Shown piece by piece: positions 1 to 7,838 of a stretch of DNA of 16,134 nucleotides. Origin of the DNA: Caryophanales bacterium UBA6768 (lineage in GTDB: Bacteria; Bacillota; Bacilli; Bacillales_D; Amphibacillaceae). The translations under genes were made by a program, and so were the position numbers. Location of the stretch: the NCBI GenBank assembly GCA_002453315.1, contig DKGO01000028.1:1-16134 (forward strand), written 5' to 3'. The notes under the pieces are model-generated. The model was given only the letters and a program-made list of their open reading frames with translations, searched no databases and had not been told where the DNA came from. Each line of letters begins with the position of its first letter. Within the stretch, counting starts at the first letter, position 1.

Positions 1-404
1 TTGGAATGCAAGTATATTTATTAGAAATATTGTATTTACTAGCCCGGTCCCGTCATGAAGCGGTGATTATGGATGCAAACATGATGCGTGCGGAAAAATT
101 AAAAAAATATATTGATCAAAATTATTTTAATGTGATGAATGCTACCGATTTGTCTGGGAGATTGGGGGTCAGCTCCCGATACGTTAATTCAATTTTTAAA
201 GATAAATTTAACATGACACCATTGCAATATTTAACCGAAGTTCGGTTAGAAGCGGCGAAACGGTTGTTATTAGAATCTGATAAGGACATTATTTCGATTT
301 GTTTTGAGGTAGGGTTTGAATCTGTATCAACATTTTACCGAACGTTTAATCAATATTTTCATACATCTCCGAATAAATTTAGAACGAATATCTATCCGTT
401 GTAA
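1..404 (+). CDS. AraC-family transcriptional regulator, C-terminal part (5' truncated by window edge)
   Basis: The reading frame is open from the left edge of the window (first whole codon at base 3), so only about the last 133 residues are seen and the true start lies outside. Counting from the first visible Met (base 6), residues 30-130 form an AraC/XylS DNA-binding domain. It holds two helix-turn-helix units: the first around NATDLSGRLGVSSRYVNSIF, the second around DIISICFEVGFESVSTFYRTF, which is the family signature near the C-terminus. The ligand-binding N-terminal part is missing, so the effector cannot be guessed from sequence. The gene is followed 194 bases later, on the same strand, by the oxidoreductase/DUF993/isomerase trio. 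By position it is the likely local activator of that trio, but this is inference. Family assignment is firm. Confidence 0.9.
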   Translation, partial: GMQVYLLEILYLLARSRHEAVIMDANMMRAEKLKKYIDQNYFNVMNATDLSGRLGVSSRYVNSIFKDKFNMTPLQYLTEVRLEAAKRLLLESDKDIISICFEVGFESVSTFYRTFNQYFHTSPNKFRTNIYPL

Positions 405-506
405 CAGTTTTACAAAAGATGGATATTTTTTTATGCGATTAGCATTTTAATTAAAAACAGCAACAATTTTCAATTTTTCTGAATATTTATCTTGTTAGTT
501 CCGAAA

Positions 507-534
507 TTGAGAATTTAATACGAAAAGTTATAAG
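507..534 (+). promoter_or_regulatory. Candidate sigma-A promoter for the oxidoreductase operon
   Basis: TTGAGA (507-512) matches the -35 consensus at 5/6 and TATAAG (529-534) matches the -10 at 5/6, with a 16-base spacer. It lies 65 bases upstream of the oxidoreductase start and downstream of the AraC gene. The region is very AT-rich, so chance matches are likely. No clear AraC operator repeat was recognised. Confidence 0.35.
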
Positions 535-598
535 AAAATAAAATTAGAACACATTATGCTTAGGTTAAATAAAATTATTTTGGAAAAGGAGTATATCG

Positions 599-1750
599 AT
601 GGCTGTTAAAAATATTGGAATTATAATGAACGGTGTTACAGGAAGAATGGGAACTAATCAACATTTAATTCGTTCGATTGTAGCTATTAGGGAACAGGGT
701 GGCGTTGAACTCCCTAACGGAGATAAAATTATGCCAGATCCAATTTTAGTTGGACGTCGTGAAAATCGTCTGAAGGAATTGGCAGACGAATACAATTTAA
801 CTCGATGGACCACAGATGTTGATGCTGCTTTAGCCGACGATTATAACGAAATTTACTTCGATTCTCAAACAACAGTTCGTCGTGCTGCGGGAATTAAAAA
901 AGCCATTAAGGCGGGAAAACATATTTATTGCGAAAAACCTACAGCTGAATCGACGGAAGAGGCTTTGGAGTTAGCCCAACTTGCTAAAGAAGCTAATGTG
1001 AAAAATGGTGTCGTACAAGATAAATTATATTTACCAGGTATTTTAAAATTAAAACGTCTAATTGATTCAGGATTTTTTGGCGAAATGCTATCAGTAAGAA
1101 TGGAGTTCGGTTATTGGGTATTTGAAGGTGACTGGCAAGAAGGGCAACGTCCTTCATGGAATTACCGCAAAGAAGATGGTGGTGGCATCATCGTTGATAT
1201 GTATGCCCACTGGCGTTACGTAATTAAGCATCTTTTTGGAGATATTACATCATTGTCATGTATTGGAAAAACTCATATTCCAGAAAGAATTGATGAAAAA
1301 GGTGAAAAGTATGCTGCTACAGCTGATGATGCTGCCTATGGTACGTTTGAACTAGATAATGGGATCATCGTCCAAGCAAATTCATCATGGGCAGTTCGTG
1401 TAAACCGTGAAGATTTATTGACAATTCAAGTAGATGGTACGGAAGGAAGTGCCGTAGCGGGACTTCGTGATTGTAAGATCCAACATCGTGTGAACACACC
1501 TAAGCCTGTTTGGAACCCTGACATTCCAAATCCATTTGATTTCCAATCACAATGGCAGAAAGTACCAGACAATCAAGAATTTGATAATGCATTTAAAATT
1601 CAGTGGGAAATGTTCCTAAAGCACGTAGTAGCCGATGCTCCATACGACTTGGACTTACTCGAAGGTGCTAAAGGTACTCAAATTTCTGATTTAGCATTAG
1701 AATCCTGGGAAAAACGTGCATGGGTTGATGTTCCAGAGTTAAAGTTATAG
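599..1750 (+). CDS. Gfo/Idh/MocA family NAD(P)-dependent oxidoreductase
   Basis: The 383-residue product has the usual length for this family. The N-terminal Rossmann part starts with a glycine motif, GVTGRMG (residues 12-18), resembling that of dihydrodipicolinate reductases. The family signature CEKPTAES (111-118) supplies the conserved Lys-Pro. The C-terminal substrate domain carries GGGIIVDMYAHW (194-205), in which D200 and H204 occupy the places of the catalytic Asp and His of inositol/glucose-type dehydrogenases. ATG at 599 is supported by AAAGGAG at 585-591. The family oxidises or reduces hydroxyl/keto groups of sugars, cyclitols and glycosides in the cytoplasm. The exact substrate cannot be read here. 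It is the first gene of a trio, 11 bases before a DUF993 gene, so the two are co-transcribed. It might make a 3-keto sugar, as other Gfo/Idh enzymes paired with TIM-barrel lyases do, but that is inference. Confidence 0.88.
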   Translation: MAVKNIGIIMNGVTGRMGTNQHLIRSIVAIREQGGVELPNGDKIMPDPILVGRRENRLKELADEYNLTRWTTDVDAALADDYNEIYFDSQTTVRRAAGIKKAIKAGKHIYCEKPTAESTEEALELAQLAKEANVKNGVVQDKLYLPGILKLKRLIDSGFFGEMLSVRMEFGYWVFEGDWQEGQRPSWNYRKEDGGGIIVDMYAHWRYVIKHLFGDITSLSCIGKTHIPERIDEKGEKYAATADDAAYGTFELDNGIIVQANSSWAVRVNREDLLTIQVDGTEGSAVAGLRDCKIQHRVNTPKPVWNPDIPNPFDFQSQWQKVPDNQEFDNAFKIQWEMFLKHVVADAPYDLDLLEGAKGTQISDLALESWEKRAWVDVPELKL

Positions 1751-1761
1751 GAGGTATAACA

Positions 1762-2934
1762 TTGACGAATCAAATAACATTACCTAGAGCTGGTGGAGAA
1801 CTTTACACTTATCATGTAGGAAGAACAACTCCGATTGAGCAACCGAAGGTAAAACATTTTGAAAAGAGAATTGCTTTTTCAGCTGCTCACGTTGTAGCAG
1901 ATCCATTTGCAGAAGCTGATCCTTTGAATGATGGACGAATTGATTGGGAGTCAACATTAAGATACCGTCATTATTTATGGTCACAAGGATTAGGTGTAGC
2001 TGAAGCGATGGATACAGCCCAAAGAGGAATGGGCCTAAACTGGGAGCATGCAAAAGAACTAATTAGTAAATCAGTCGTTGAGGCAAAATCTGTTGGCGGT
2101 AGAATTGCTTGTGGTGCAGGTACAGATCATTTAGAACCGGGATCAGATGTAACGATTGATGATGTCATTAAAGCCTATACAGAACAGTGTGAATTTGTGG
2201 AAGCAAGTGGTGGACAAATCATCCTAATGGCTAGCCGTGCGTTAGCAGCATGTGCTAAAACACCCGAAGATTATGTAAAGGTCTACGGTACTATTTTACA
2301 AAATGTATCAGAGCCAGTGTTATTGCATTGGTTGGGTGATATGTTTGACCCAGCATTGTCAGGATATTGGGGCCATAATGATATCGATAGTGCTATGGAA
2401 GTTTGCTTACAAGTGATTCGAGATAACGCCGATAAAGTTGATGGGATTAAAATTTCTCTGTTAGATGATCAACGTGAAATCGAAATGAGACGTTTACTTC
2501 CTGAAGGTGTGAAAATGTATACAGGTGATGACTTTAATTATCCTCATTTAATTCTTGGGGATGAGCAAGGGTTTAGTCACGCATTACTAGGAATTTTTGA
2601 TGCTATTGCACCGGCAGCAGCCACTGCACTTCAAGCATTGGATAAAGGTGACATTAATACGTATCAATCAGTTTTAGAAAAAACTGTACCATTATCACGT
2701 CATATTTTCCAAGCCCCAACTTACGCTTATAAAACTGGTGTCGTGTTTATGGCGTACTTAAATGGCCATCAGTCACATTTCAGAATGATTGGTGGAGCAG
2801 AAAGCTGGCGATCGATCATTCATCTTTCCGATTTATTTGTGATGGCCGATGAGGCAGGCTTGTTAAGTAATCCAGATTTGGCAGTTGAGAGAATGCAGCT
2901 CGTATTGAAACAAGCAGGCGTTCATAAAATTTAG
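1762..2934 (+). CDS. DUF993 family protein, dihydrodipicolinate-synthase-like TIM barrel
   Basis: The 390-residue soluble protein matches the DUF993 group, often annotated as dihydrodipicolinate synthase family. I recognise it from its length and from blocks such as GRIACGAGTDHLEP (113-126), LLHWLGDMFDP (187-197), DGIKISLLD (227-235) and YTGDDFNY (253-260). K230 in the GIKIS block sits where class I DapA/NAL aldolases carry the Schiff-base lysine, which suggests a lysine-dependent aldolase or dehydratase. That is inference, and I know of no established function for the family. TTG is the start at 1762. Its ribosome site GGAGGT (1750-1755) overlaps the final base of the upstream oxidoreductase stop codon, so translation is probably coupled. 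The isomerase-like gene follows after 125 bases. With its neighbours it suggests oxidation, isomerisation and aldol cleavage of an unidentified carbohydrate. Confidence 0.8.
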   Translation: MTNQITLPRAGGELYTYHVGRTTPIEQPKVKHFEKRIAFSAAHVVADPFAEADPLNDGRIDWESTLRYRHYLWSQGLGVAEAMDTAQRGMGLNWEHAKELISKSVVEAKSVGGRIACGAGTDHLEPGSDVTIDDVIKAYTEQCEFVEASGGQIILMASRALAACAKTPEDYVKVYGTILQNVSEPVLLHWLGDMFDPALSGYWGHNDIDSAMEVCLQVIRDNADKVDGIKISLLDDQREIEMRRLLPEGVKMYTGDDFNYPHLILGDEQGFSHALLGIFDAIAPAAATALQALDKGDINTYQSVLEKTVPLSRHIFQAPTYAYKTGVVFMAYLNGHQSHFRMIGGAESWRSIIHLSDLFVMADEAGLLSNPDLAVERMQLVLKQAGVHKI

Positions 2935-3059
2935 TTTTTAACAATGTTGATAGCAATCCGACAAGTTAAAGAGTTTTGATAGTTACAATCCAAATTGTTT
3001 TAAATTTAAGTGCTTGTAAAAGAATGAATTTTTAAACAGAAAGGGGGATTTGTTTAATC

Positions 3060-3884
3060 ATGGGAAATGAATCACCATTATTAGAAAACCTTAGCCTTAA
3101 TCAAATTACAACTGAAAATTGGACACTTGAAGAAGCTATTCAAGGGTGTGTGAAAGCAGAGGTGCCATGGATTGCCCCTTGGCGTCATAAGGTTCATGAA
3201 CTAGGATTGGCAGAAAGTAAAAAGCAAATTGAAGCTGCAGGCTTAAAAGTATCAAGTCTTTGCCGTGGTGGAATGTTCCCAGCGGCAACTGCGGAAGAAC
3301 GTCAAAAAAATATTGATGATAATCGACTAGCAATCGAAGAAGCAGCAGAACTTGGGACGGATGTCTTAGTGCTTGTCTGTGGTTCATCTCCTGATAAAGA
3401 TATTGATACTGCCCGTAAATGGGTAGAAGAAGGGATTGCAAAAATAGAACCGTTTGCTAAATCTCACGGGGTAAAATTAGCAATCGAACCACTTCACCCG
3501 ATGTATGCAGCTGATCGCTCTGTTGTCGTGACACTTGATCAGGCAAATACAATGGCAGAAAAAATGAACTCAAGTCATGTAGGTGTCATTGTTGATGTGT
3601 TCCACGTCTGGTGGGATCCTGATTTATACAATCAAATTAACCGTGCTAAAAATAACATTTTAGGTTTTCACGTATCTGATTGGATTGTTCCGGTTCCAGA
3701 TATTTTTAAAGGACGAGGAATGATGGGCGATGGTGTCATTGAGCTTCGTCGTATCCGTAAAGCTGTTGAGGCAGCAGGGTATAATGGGCCAATTGAAGTA
3801 GAAATTATTAACCAATCTATTTGGGACCAACCAGGTGATGATGTTCTTGCTTTAATGAAAGAACGTTATATAGAACATGTTTAA
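3060..3884 (+). CDS. Sugar phosphate isomerase/epimerase-like TIM-barrel protein (AP endonuclease 2 / xylose isomerase-like)
   Basis: The 274-residue product is the normal size for the xylose isomerase-like TIM-barrel family (IolE, IolI, lyases of 3-keto sugars). Likely divalent-metal ligands are visible at their usual strands: E143 in AIEPLHP, D179 and H182 in VDVFHVWW, H204 in GFHVSDW, and E248 near the C-terminal GYNGPIEVE block. GRGMMGDGVIEL (218-229) is the typical loop before the last strands. No signal peptide is present, so the enzyme is cytoplasmic. ATG at 3060 follows AAGGGGG (3041-3047) with a rather long 12-base gap, but no better in-frame start was found. It could isomerise or epimerise a keto sugar made by the upstream oxidoreductase, or cleave a 3-keto glycoside. 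The substrate is unknown. A terminator follows. Confidence 0.85.
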   Translation: MGNESPLLENLSLNQITTENWTLEEAIQGCVKAEVPWIAPWRHKVHELGLAESKKQIEAAGLKVSSLCRGGMFPAATAEERQKNIDDNRLAIEEAAELGTDVLVLVCGSSPDKDIDTARKWVEEGIAKIEPFAKSHGVKLAIEPLHPMYAADRSVVVTLDQANTMAEKMNSSHVGVIVDVFHVWWDPDLYNQINRAKNNILGFHVSDWIVPVPDIFKGRGMMGDGVIELRRIRKAVEAAGYNGPIEVEIINQSIWDQPGDDVLALMKERYIEHV

Positions 3885-3926
3885 TGTTGATATGATGTTG
3901 AACATGATAAAATTACCTTCCCTTAA

Positions 3927-3950
3927 TGTATGACACTCCCATGTCATACA
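3927..3950 (+). other. Inverted repeat (9-bp stem, 6-base loop) upstream of the operon terminator
   Basis: TGTATGACA (3927-3935) and TGTCATACA (3942-3950) are perfect reverse complements around the loop CTCCCA. No T-run follows, so on its own it is not a terminator. It shares the core GTCATA/TATGAC with the terminator hairpin that starts 10 bases later, so the two could exchange strands. It may simply stabilise the 3' end of the trio mRNA, or be a protein site. Confidence 0.55.
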
Positions 3951-3960
3951 GTTTACTACC

Positions 3961-3989
3961 AACCAGCGTCATATGACGCTGGTTTTTAA
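3961..3989 (+). terminator. Rho-independent terminator of the oxidoreductase/DUF993/isomerase operon
   Basis: The 24 bases 3961-3984 are a perfect palindrome (AACCAGCGTC at the left, GACGCTGGTT at the right, AT-rich centre) and run directly into a T-tract at 3983-3987. It lies 77 bases beyond the isomerase-like stop codon, with no gene between. Confidence 0.85.
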
Positions 3990-4187
3990 AATGTAAATTT
4001 TTATGACGTTATGTTTGAATGGAAAATCTACAAATCCGAATAGTAACATTGCTTGAGCTGTTTTGTTGTTGTCAAGTATTTACAATACAAAAGCTGTCTT
4101 AGATTAAAATTTTTTACGCTGACATTTAAAATTTGAAAAGAATTGCTTTTTCCTAGACCTAATCAACATTATCTGAAGTGTAGTATG
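3990..4187. other. Intergenic stretch between terminator and cdaR promoter region
   Basis: Within the 402-base gap between the isomerase-like gene and cdaR, this part is AT-rich. It shows no convincing ORF, RNA structure or repeat to me. Only the hairpins before it and the promoter-like elements after it stand out. Confidence 0.5.
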
Positions 4188-4217
4188 TTTACATTTTACG
4201 CTTATTAAGTGTATATT
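4188..4217 (+). promoter_or_regulatory. Candidate sigma-A promoter for cdaR
   Basis: TTTACA (4188-4193) and TATATT (4212-4217) each match the -35/-10 consensus at 5/6, with an 18-base spacer, about 70 bases before the GTG start of cdaR. A degenerate cre-like sequence, 4223-4236 (12/14 to the cre consensus when read on the minus strand), lies just downstream. Both are weak calls in AT-rich DNA. Confidence 0.35.
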
Positions 4218-4286
4218 TAAACTATCAATGCTTTCAATTAATTTTTTCCTTCATTAGATACATATTTTCAGTAGGGGGAATTAGCT

Positions 4287-5363
4287 GTGAATATTAATAG
4301 TAAACTCGGACAAGAAATAATTAAGCGTATAGAAGAGTACATAGATGTAGATATTAATATTATGGATTTAACCGGGAAAATTGTCGCAAGTACGGATGAA
4401 AACCGGATTAACCAAGTCCATAGCGGTGCCATTGAAGTAATTAAAACGAATAAGGAACTTATTTTGTATGAGGAAGATGTCATTAAATATGAGGGGACAA
4501 AGCCAGGGGCAAATTTACCGATTATTCATCATCAGAAAATAGAAGGTGTCGTTGGGGTAAGTGGAAATCCCGATGAAATTTTGCCAATGACGGGTTTAAT
4601 CCGTGTATCTGTCGAAATTATTATCGATCAACTATATATTCAAAGGCAAGAATATTACAAAGAACGACAGTGGAACCATTGGTTACAGCAATTACTACAT
4701 CCTGCTGGACTTAATGAGGAAAATTTAAAACGAGAGGCGGAGTATACGCTTCATACTGAGATGGAAGAATATTGGAAGGTGATTGTTCTATTTGGTGATC
4801 ATGTACAAGATTATCTCGACATTTATCGACAAATCTTACATAAAAATGATGTATTATTTACATTGCCTTTTTCGGGTGATGAAGTCATTATTGCAGTTTC
4901 CTCCCATGTCAAAAATATCTCGAAATTATTAAATGCCTTACTAAAATCTTCAAGCGATAATGTGAAAATTGGCATTGGAGAAGAAGGATTTAGTATGAAA
5001 GGTATTCGGGATTCCTATTTTCAGGCGAAGCAAGCAATAAATTTTCAGGATGATCCGGGGACTATTGCTTATAGTGAAGATTGGAAATTAGAGAGACTTG
5101 CCCATACAGTTTCTCAGGAGGTTTATGATCAAATTTGCTTACAATTTGAAAACCGCTTGTTAATGTTGGACGATATTTATATTGACACCATTAATACTTA
5201 TTTTGATATGAATTTTTCTATTAAGAGAACTGCAACTATTCTTCATATTCATCGAAATACCCTCTTATATCGACTTGAACAAGTGTATAAAAAGGTCGAC
5301 TTAGATCCCCGTATTTTTTCTGATGCAATTATTTTAAAATTAATTATTAGCAGAAATATTTAA
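4287..5363 (+). CDS. cdaR: CdaR-type transcriptional regulator (sugar diacid/glycerate regulator, PucR-type HTH)
   Basis: The 358-residue protein has the CdaR layout. Residues 1-130 are the sugar-diacid recognition domain, with VDINIMDLTGKIVASTDENR (21-40), HSGAIEVIKTN (45-55) and GVVGVSGNPDEI (87-98). A linking GGDEF-like middle part follows. Residues 300-345 are the C-terminal PucR-type helix-turn-helix TYFDMNFSIKRTATILHIHR and the following NTLLYRLEQV. The start is GTG at 4287 behind TAGGGGG (4272-4278); no ATG gives a better fit. In this family the N-terminal domain senses glycerate, glucarate or galactarate and activates catabolic genes. The glycerate kinase and TRAP transporter directly downstream fit that role. 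It is followed at once by a perfect dyad that could be its own operator. The family call is firm; the exact inducer is inferred. Confidence 0.88.
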   Translation: MNINSKLGQEIIKRIEEYIDVDINIMDLTGKIVASTDENRINQVHSGAIEVIKTNKELILYEEDVIKYEGTKPGANLPIIHHQKIEGVVGVSGNPDEILPMTGLIRVSVEIIIDQLYIQRQEYYKERQWNHWLQQLLHPAGLNEENLKREAEYTLHTEMEEYWKVIVLFGDHVQDYLDIYRQILHKNDVLFTLPFSGDEVIIAVSSHVKNISKLLNALLKSSSDNVKIGIGEEGFSMKGIRDSYFQAKQAINFQDDPGTIAYSEDWKLERLAHTVSQEVYDQICLQFENRLLMLDDIYIDTINTYFDMNFSIKRTATILHIHRNTLLYRLEQVYKKVDLDPRIFSDAIILKLIISRNI

Positions 5364-5379
5364 TTGTGCAAATGCACAA
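5364..5379. promoter_or_regulatory. Candidate CdaR operator dyad upstream of glycerate kinase
   Basis: TTGTGCA (5364-5370) and TGCACAA (5373-5379) form a perfect 7+7 inverted repeat around AA, starting on the base after the cdaR stop codon and 103 bases before the kinase start. No T-run follows, so it is not a terminator. A dimeric regulator site is the natural reading, and CdaR is the obvious candidate. No second complete copy was found in the window. Confidence 0.5.
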
Positions 5380-5423
5380 ATAAGTAAAGGGAATTTTCAA
5401 AAAACTTCGTTTTTTACTCCAAT

Positions 5424-5437
5424 TGTAATCGTTTCCA
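5424..5437 (+). promoter_or_regulatory. Candidate cre site (CcpA binding) upstream of glycerate kinase
   Basis: TGTAATCGTTTCCA matches the cre consensus TGWAANCGNTNWCA at 13 of 14 positions, including the central CG. It lies 45 bases before the kinase start, in the promoter region of the glxK-dctPQM genes. Glucose repression of this cluster through CcpA is therefore likely. Confidence 0.6.
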
Positions 5438-5481
5438 GTAACGTGTTAAATTTAATATATCATGATGGAAGGGAGAAATAT

Positions 5482-6651
5482 ATGAACATTGTAATAGCAC
5501 CTGACTCTTTCAAAGGTAGCTTAACATCTTTACAAGCATCCCAAATCATAAAGTCTTCAATACTAGACTTGGATTGCGATTATTACAATGTTGTCATGAT
5601 GCCAATGGCTGATGGAGGTGAGGGGACACTAGAAACACTATTAGCATCAACAAAGGGTGAAATAATCCCTATTACATGTACAGGGCCTTTGGGAGAAAAA
5701 AATGATACAACATATGCAATTGTCAATTCCAATACAGCAATTATTGAGAGTGCGAGTGTTTCTGGCCTAATGCAAGTACCGTCCAATAAACGAAATCCTG
5801 ATTTTACGACATCTTATGGTATGGGTGAAGTAATGATTGATGCGATGGATAAAGGATGTACATCATTTGTCATAGGACTAGGTGGAAGTGCCATCAATGA
5901 TGGTGGTCTAGGAATGCTCCAAGCATTGGGGATGAAAGCATTCGATGCCGATGGACAAAAAGTTGGTCAATTCGGTAAAGATTTACACCGAGTGAAAAGC
6001 TTAGATTTATCCAACATGGATGCAAGGTTGTCAAATGTGACGATAAAAGTTGCTTGTGATGTTGATAATCCACTTTGTGGTAAAAATGGGGCAAGTGCAG
6101 TATATGGTCCACAAAAAGGTGCCACGAAAGAGCAAATTCAACAGTATGATTTATCGTTAAATAATTTTGGTAGCTTGATGGAAACAGAATTAAATAAGCC
6201 GTTGAAAAATGTACCTGGTGCAGGTGCTGCTGGAGGGCTCGGATTTGCCTTTTTAACATTAGGCGCAAAGTTAATATCTGGAGCAGAACTTTTGGCGGAA
6301 ACAATGAAATTAGAAGAAGCGATTCAACAAGCGGATTTAGTCATTACTGGCGAAGGTCAAAGTGATTATCAGACGCTTTATGGGAAGGCACCCGGATATA
6401 TTGCTCAATTGGGTAAAAAATATCATGTCCCCGTTATTTTAATTTCAGGAAGTTTAAAAAATCACGATAAATTACGTGAATCGTTTACAGGAAGTTTTTC
6501 AATTATTGATAAACCCCTTACGTTAAAGGAAAGTATGAGACAAGCTGATACACTTCTTTACGAACAAACGAAACAAATTATTCATTTTATGGTGGAACTA
6601 CTAAAGAAAGATCAACCTTCACCATCAAATATATCAACAACATCAATGTGA
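5482..6651 (+). CDS. glxK: Glycerate 2-kinase (GlxK/GarK family)
   Basis: Phosphorylates D-glycerate with ATP in the cytoplasm, feeding it into lower glycolysis. The 389-residue protein shows the family motifs in order: APDSFKGSL (6-14), MADGGEGT (42-49), GLGGSAINDGGLGM (132-145), CDVDNPLCG (192-200), GPQKGA (209-214), PGAGAAGGLGF (245-255) and ITGEGQSD (288-295). I chose ATG at 5482 over an upstream in-frame ATG at 5443. GAAGGGAG (5468-5475) lies six bases before it, the family begins MNIVIAPDSF, and the upstream start would place the cre site almost on top of it. The last 20 residues are a variable tail. It is followed after 31 bases by the TRAP binding-protein gene, so it heads the glxK-dctP transcript. 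The gene symbol rests on family similarity; garK would be an equal choice. Confidence 0.93.
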   Translation: MNIVIAPDSFKGSLTSLQASQIIKSSILDLDCDYYNVVMMPMADGGEGTLETLLASTKGEIIPITCTGPLGEKNDTTYAIVNSNTAIIESASVSGLMQVPSNKRNPDFTTSYGMGEVMIDAMDKGCTSFVIGLGGSAINDGGLGMLQALGMKAFDADGQKVGQFGKDLHRVKSLDLSNMDARLSNVTIKVACDVDNPLCGKNGASAVYGPQKGATKEQIQQYDLSLNNFGSLMETELNKPLKNVPGAGAAGGLGFAFLTLGAKLISGAELLAETMKLEEAIQQADLVITGEGQSDYQTLYGKAPGYIAQLGKKYHVPVILISGSLKNHDKLRESFTGSFSIIDKPLTLKESMRQADTLLYEQTKQIIHFMVELLKKDQPSPSNISTTSM

Positions 6652-6682
6652 TGATTTTAAAAAAATTAGGAGGGAATTTACA

Positions 6683-7759
6683 TTGAAGAAAAGATTATTT
6701 TTTATGTTTGCAGCACTAGTACTGGTATTTGTTATTGCAGGGTGTGGTAGTGGAGATGATAATGCAAATTCATCGAATAACACTAACGATAATGCCAACA
6801 CTGGAGCAAATGAAGAAAATAACAATGATGGAAATGCAAGCAGTGATGAGGAATATGTCATTAAATTTGCCCACGTTGTTAGTGCAAGTACAGCAAAAGG
6901 TAAAGCAGCGGAAAAATTTGGTGAGTTAATTGAAGAAAGAACAAATGGCCAAATTACTGTTGAAATTTACCCTGATTCACAGTTAGGATCTGACAGAGAA
7001 ATTCAAGAACAAATGCAGTCAGGTACAGTACAAATGAATGCTCCATTTACTGGGGTACTTCCTTCATTCCTGAAAGATTATGAAGTGTTTGATTTACCAT
7101 TTTTATTCGATGATAAAGAACATGCATTTAACGCAACAAATGGTAAACTAGGTCAATTGTTAGGTGATCGTTTAGTTGATCAAGGCTTCCACGTATTAGG
7201 TTTCTGGGATGGTGGATTTAAACATCTTACTAACTCAAAACATAAAATTGAAACACCAGAAGATGTTGCAGGATTAAAATTAAGAACTTCACAAAGTCCA
7301 TTACTTATTACCCAATTTGAAGCATTAGATGCAGCTGGTGTATCGATTGATTTCTCAGAACTTTACACAGCATTACAAACGAAAACAGTTGATGGACAGG
7401 AAAACCCATTATCAAATATTGTCAGTCAAAAGTTTTATGAAGTACAAGATTATATTACTCTAAGTGGCCATGGTTACATGGGATATGTGTTAATGATTGC
7501 TGATGAATTCTACCAAGGATTACCTGCTGACTTACAAGAGGCAATCGATGAAGTTTCAGCAGAAGTTAGTGAGTGGCAGTGGGAGCAATCAGCTGCTGAT
7601 GAGGAAGAGTATATGAAAGTTTTAGCAGACTCTGGTATTGAGATTACAGAATTAACAGACGAACAAAAACAAGCCTTTAAAGAAGCTATGGCAGAAACAT
7701 ATGATGAGTTCAAGAAAATGGAAGGTGCCGAAGAGCTACTTGATGCATTGGAACAATAA
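6683..7759 (+). CDS. dctP: TRAP transporter solute-binding lipoprotein (DctP family)
   Basis: The 358-residue extracellular binding protein captures a carboxylate substrate and hands it to the DctQM membrane part. The N-terminus MKKRLFF plus a hydrophobic stretch ends in a lipobox, VIAGC, with lipid-modified C21. A low-complexity Asn/Glu/Asp linker (about 22-56) follows. The DctP domain begins at YVIKFAHVV and contains GQITVEIYPDSQLG (89-102), GLKLRTSQSP (197-206) with R201 at the place of the conserved carboxylate-binding arginine, and VDGQENP (236-242). The start is TTG at 6683, eight bases after AGGAGGG (6668-6674). Given the glycerate kinase and CdaR upstream, glycerate or a related C3/C6 sugar acid is the likely ligand, but sequence alone does not prove it. 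A gap with a large hairpin separates it from dctQ. Confidence 0.92.
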   Translation: MKKRLFFMFAALVLVFVIAGCGSGDDNANSSNNTNDNANTGANEENNNDGNASSDEEYVIKFAHVVSASTAKGKAAEKFGELIEERTNGQITVEIYPDSQLGSDREIQEQMQSGTVQMNAPFTGVLPSFLKDYEVFDLPFLFDDKEHAFNATNGKLGQLLGDRLVDQGFHVLGFWDGGFKHLTNSKHKIETPEDVAGLKLRTSQSPLLITQFEALDAAGVSIDFSELYTALQTKTVDGQENPLSNIVSQKFYEVQDYITLSGHGYMGYVLMIADEFYQGLPADLQEAIDEVSAEVSEWQWEQSAADEEEYMKVLADSGIEITELTDEQKQAFKEAMAETYDEFKKMEGAEELLDALEQ

Positions 7760-7838
7760 GTCATTAAGTCTATAGCATGACTATTAGATGTATGCAGTCG
7801 TTTGTTGATTAACGAATTGAACATTTTTTGAAATGATA

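Noticed and set aside
4223..4236. Cre site in the cdaR leader
   Set aside because: Only 12/14 on the minus strand with the central CG lost. It is mentioned with the promoter but not called as a site.
5399..5415. AAAAAAC-TTC-GTTTTTT hairpin as cdaR terminator
   Set aside because: The stem is almost all A-T with a 3-base loop and too weak to be a convincing terminator. It may just be low-complexity sequence.
5894..6304. 136-codon minus-strand ORF inside the glycerate kinase gene
   Set aside because: It is antisense to a gene whose motifs are intact along its full length, with no ribosome site or protein family of its own.
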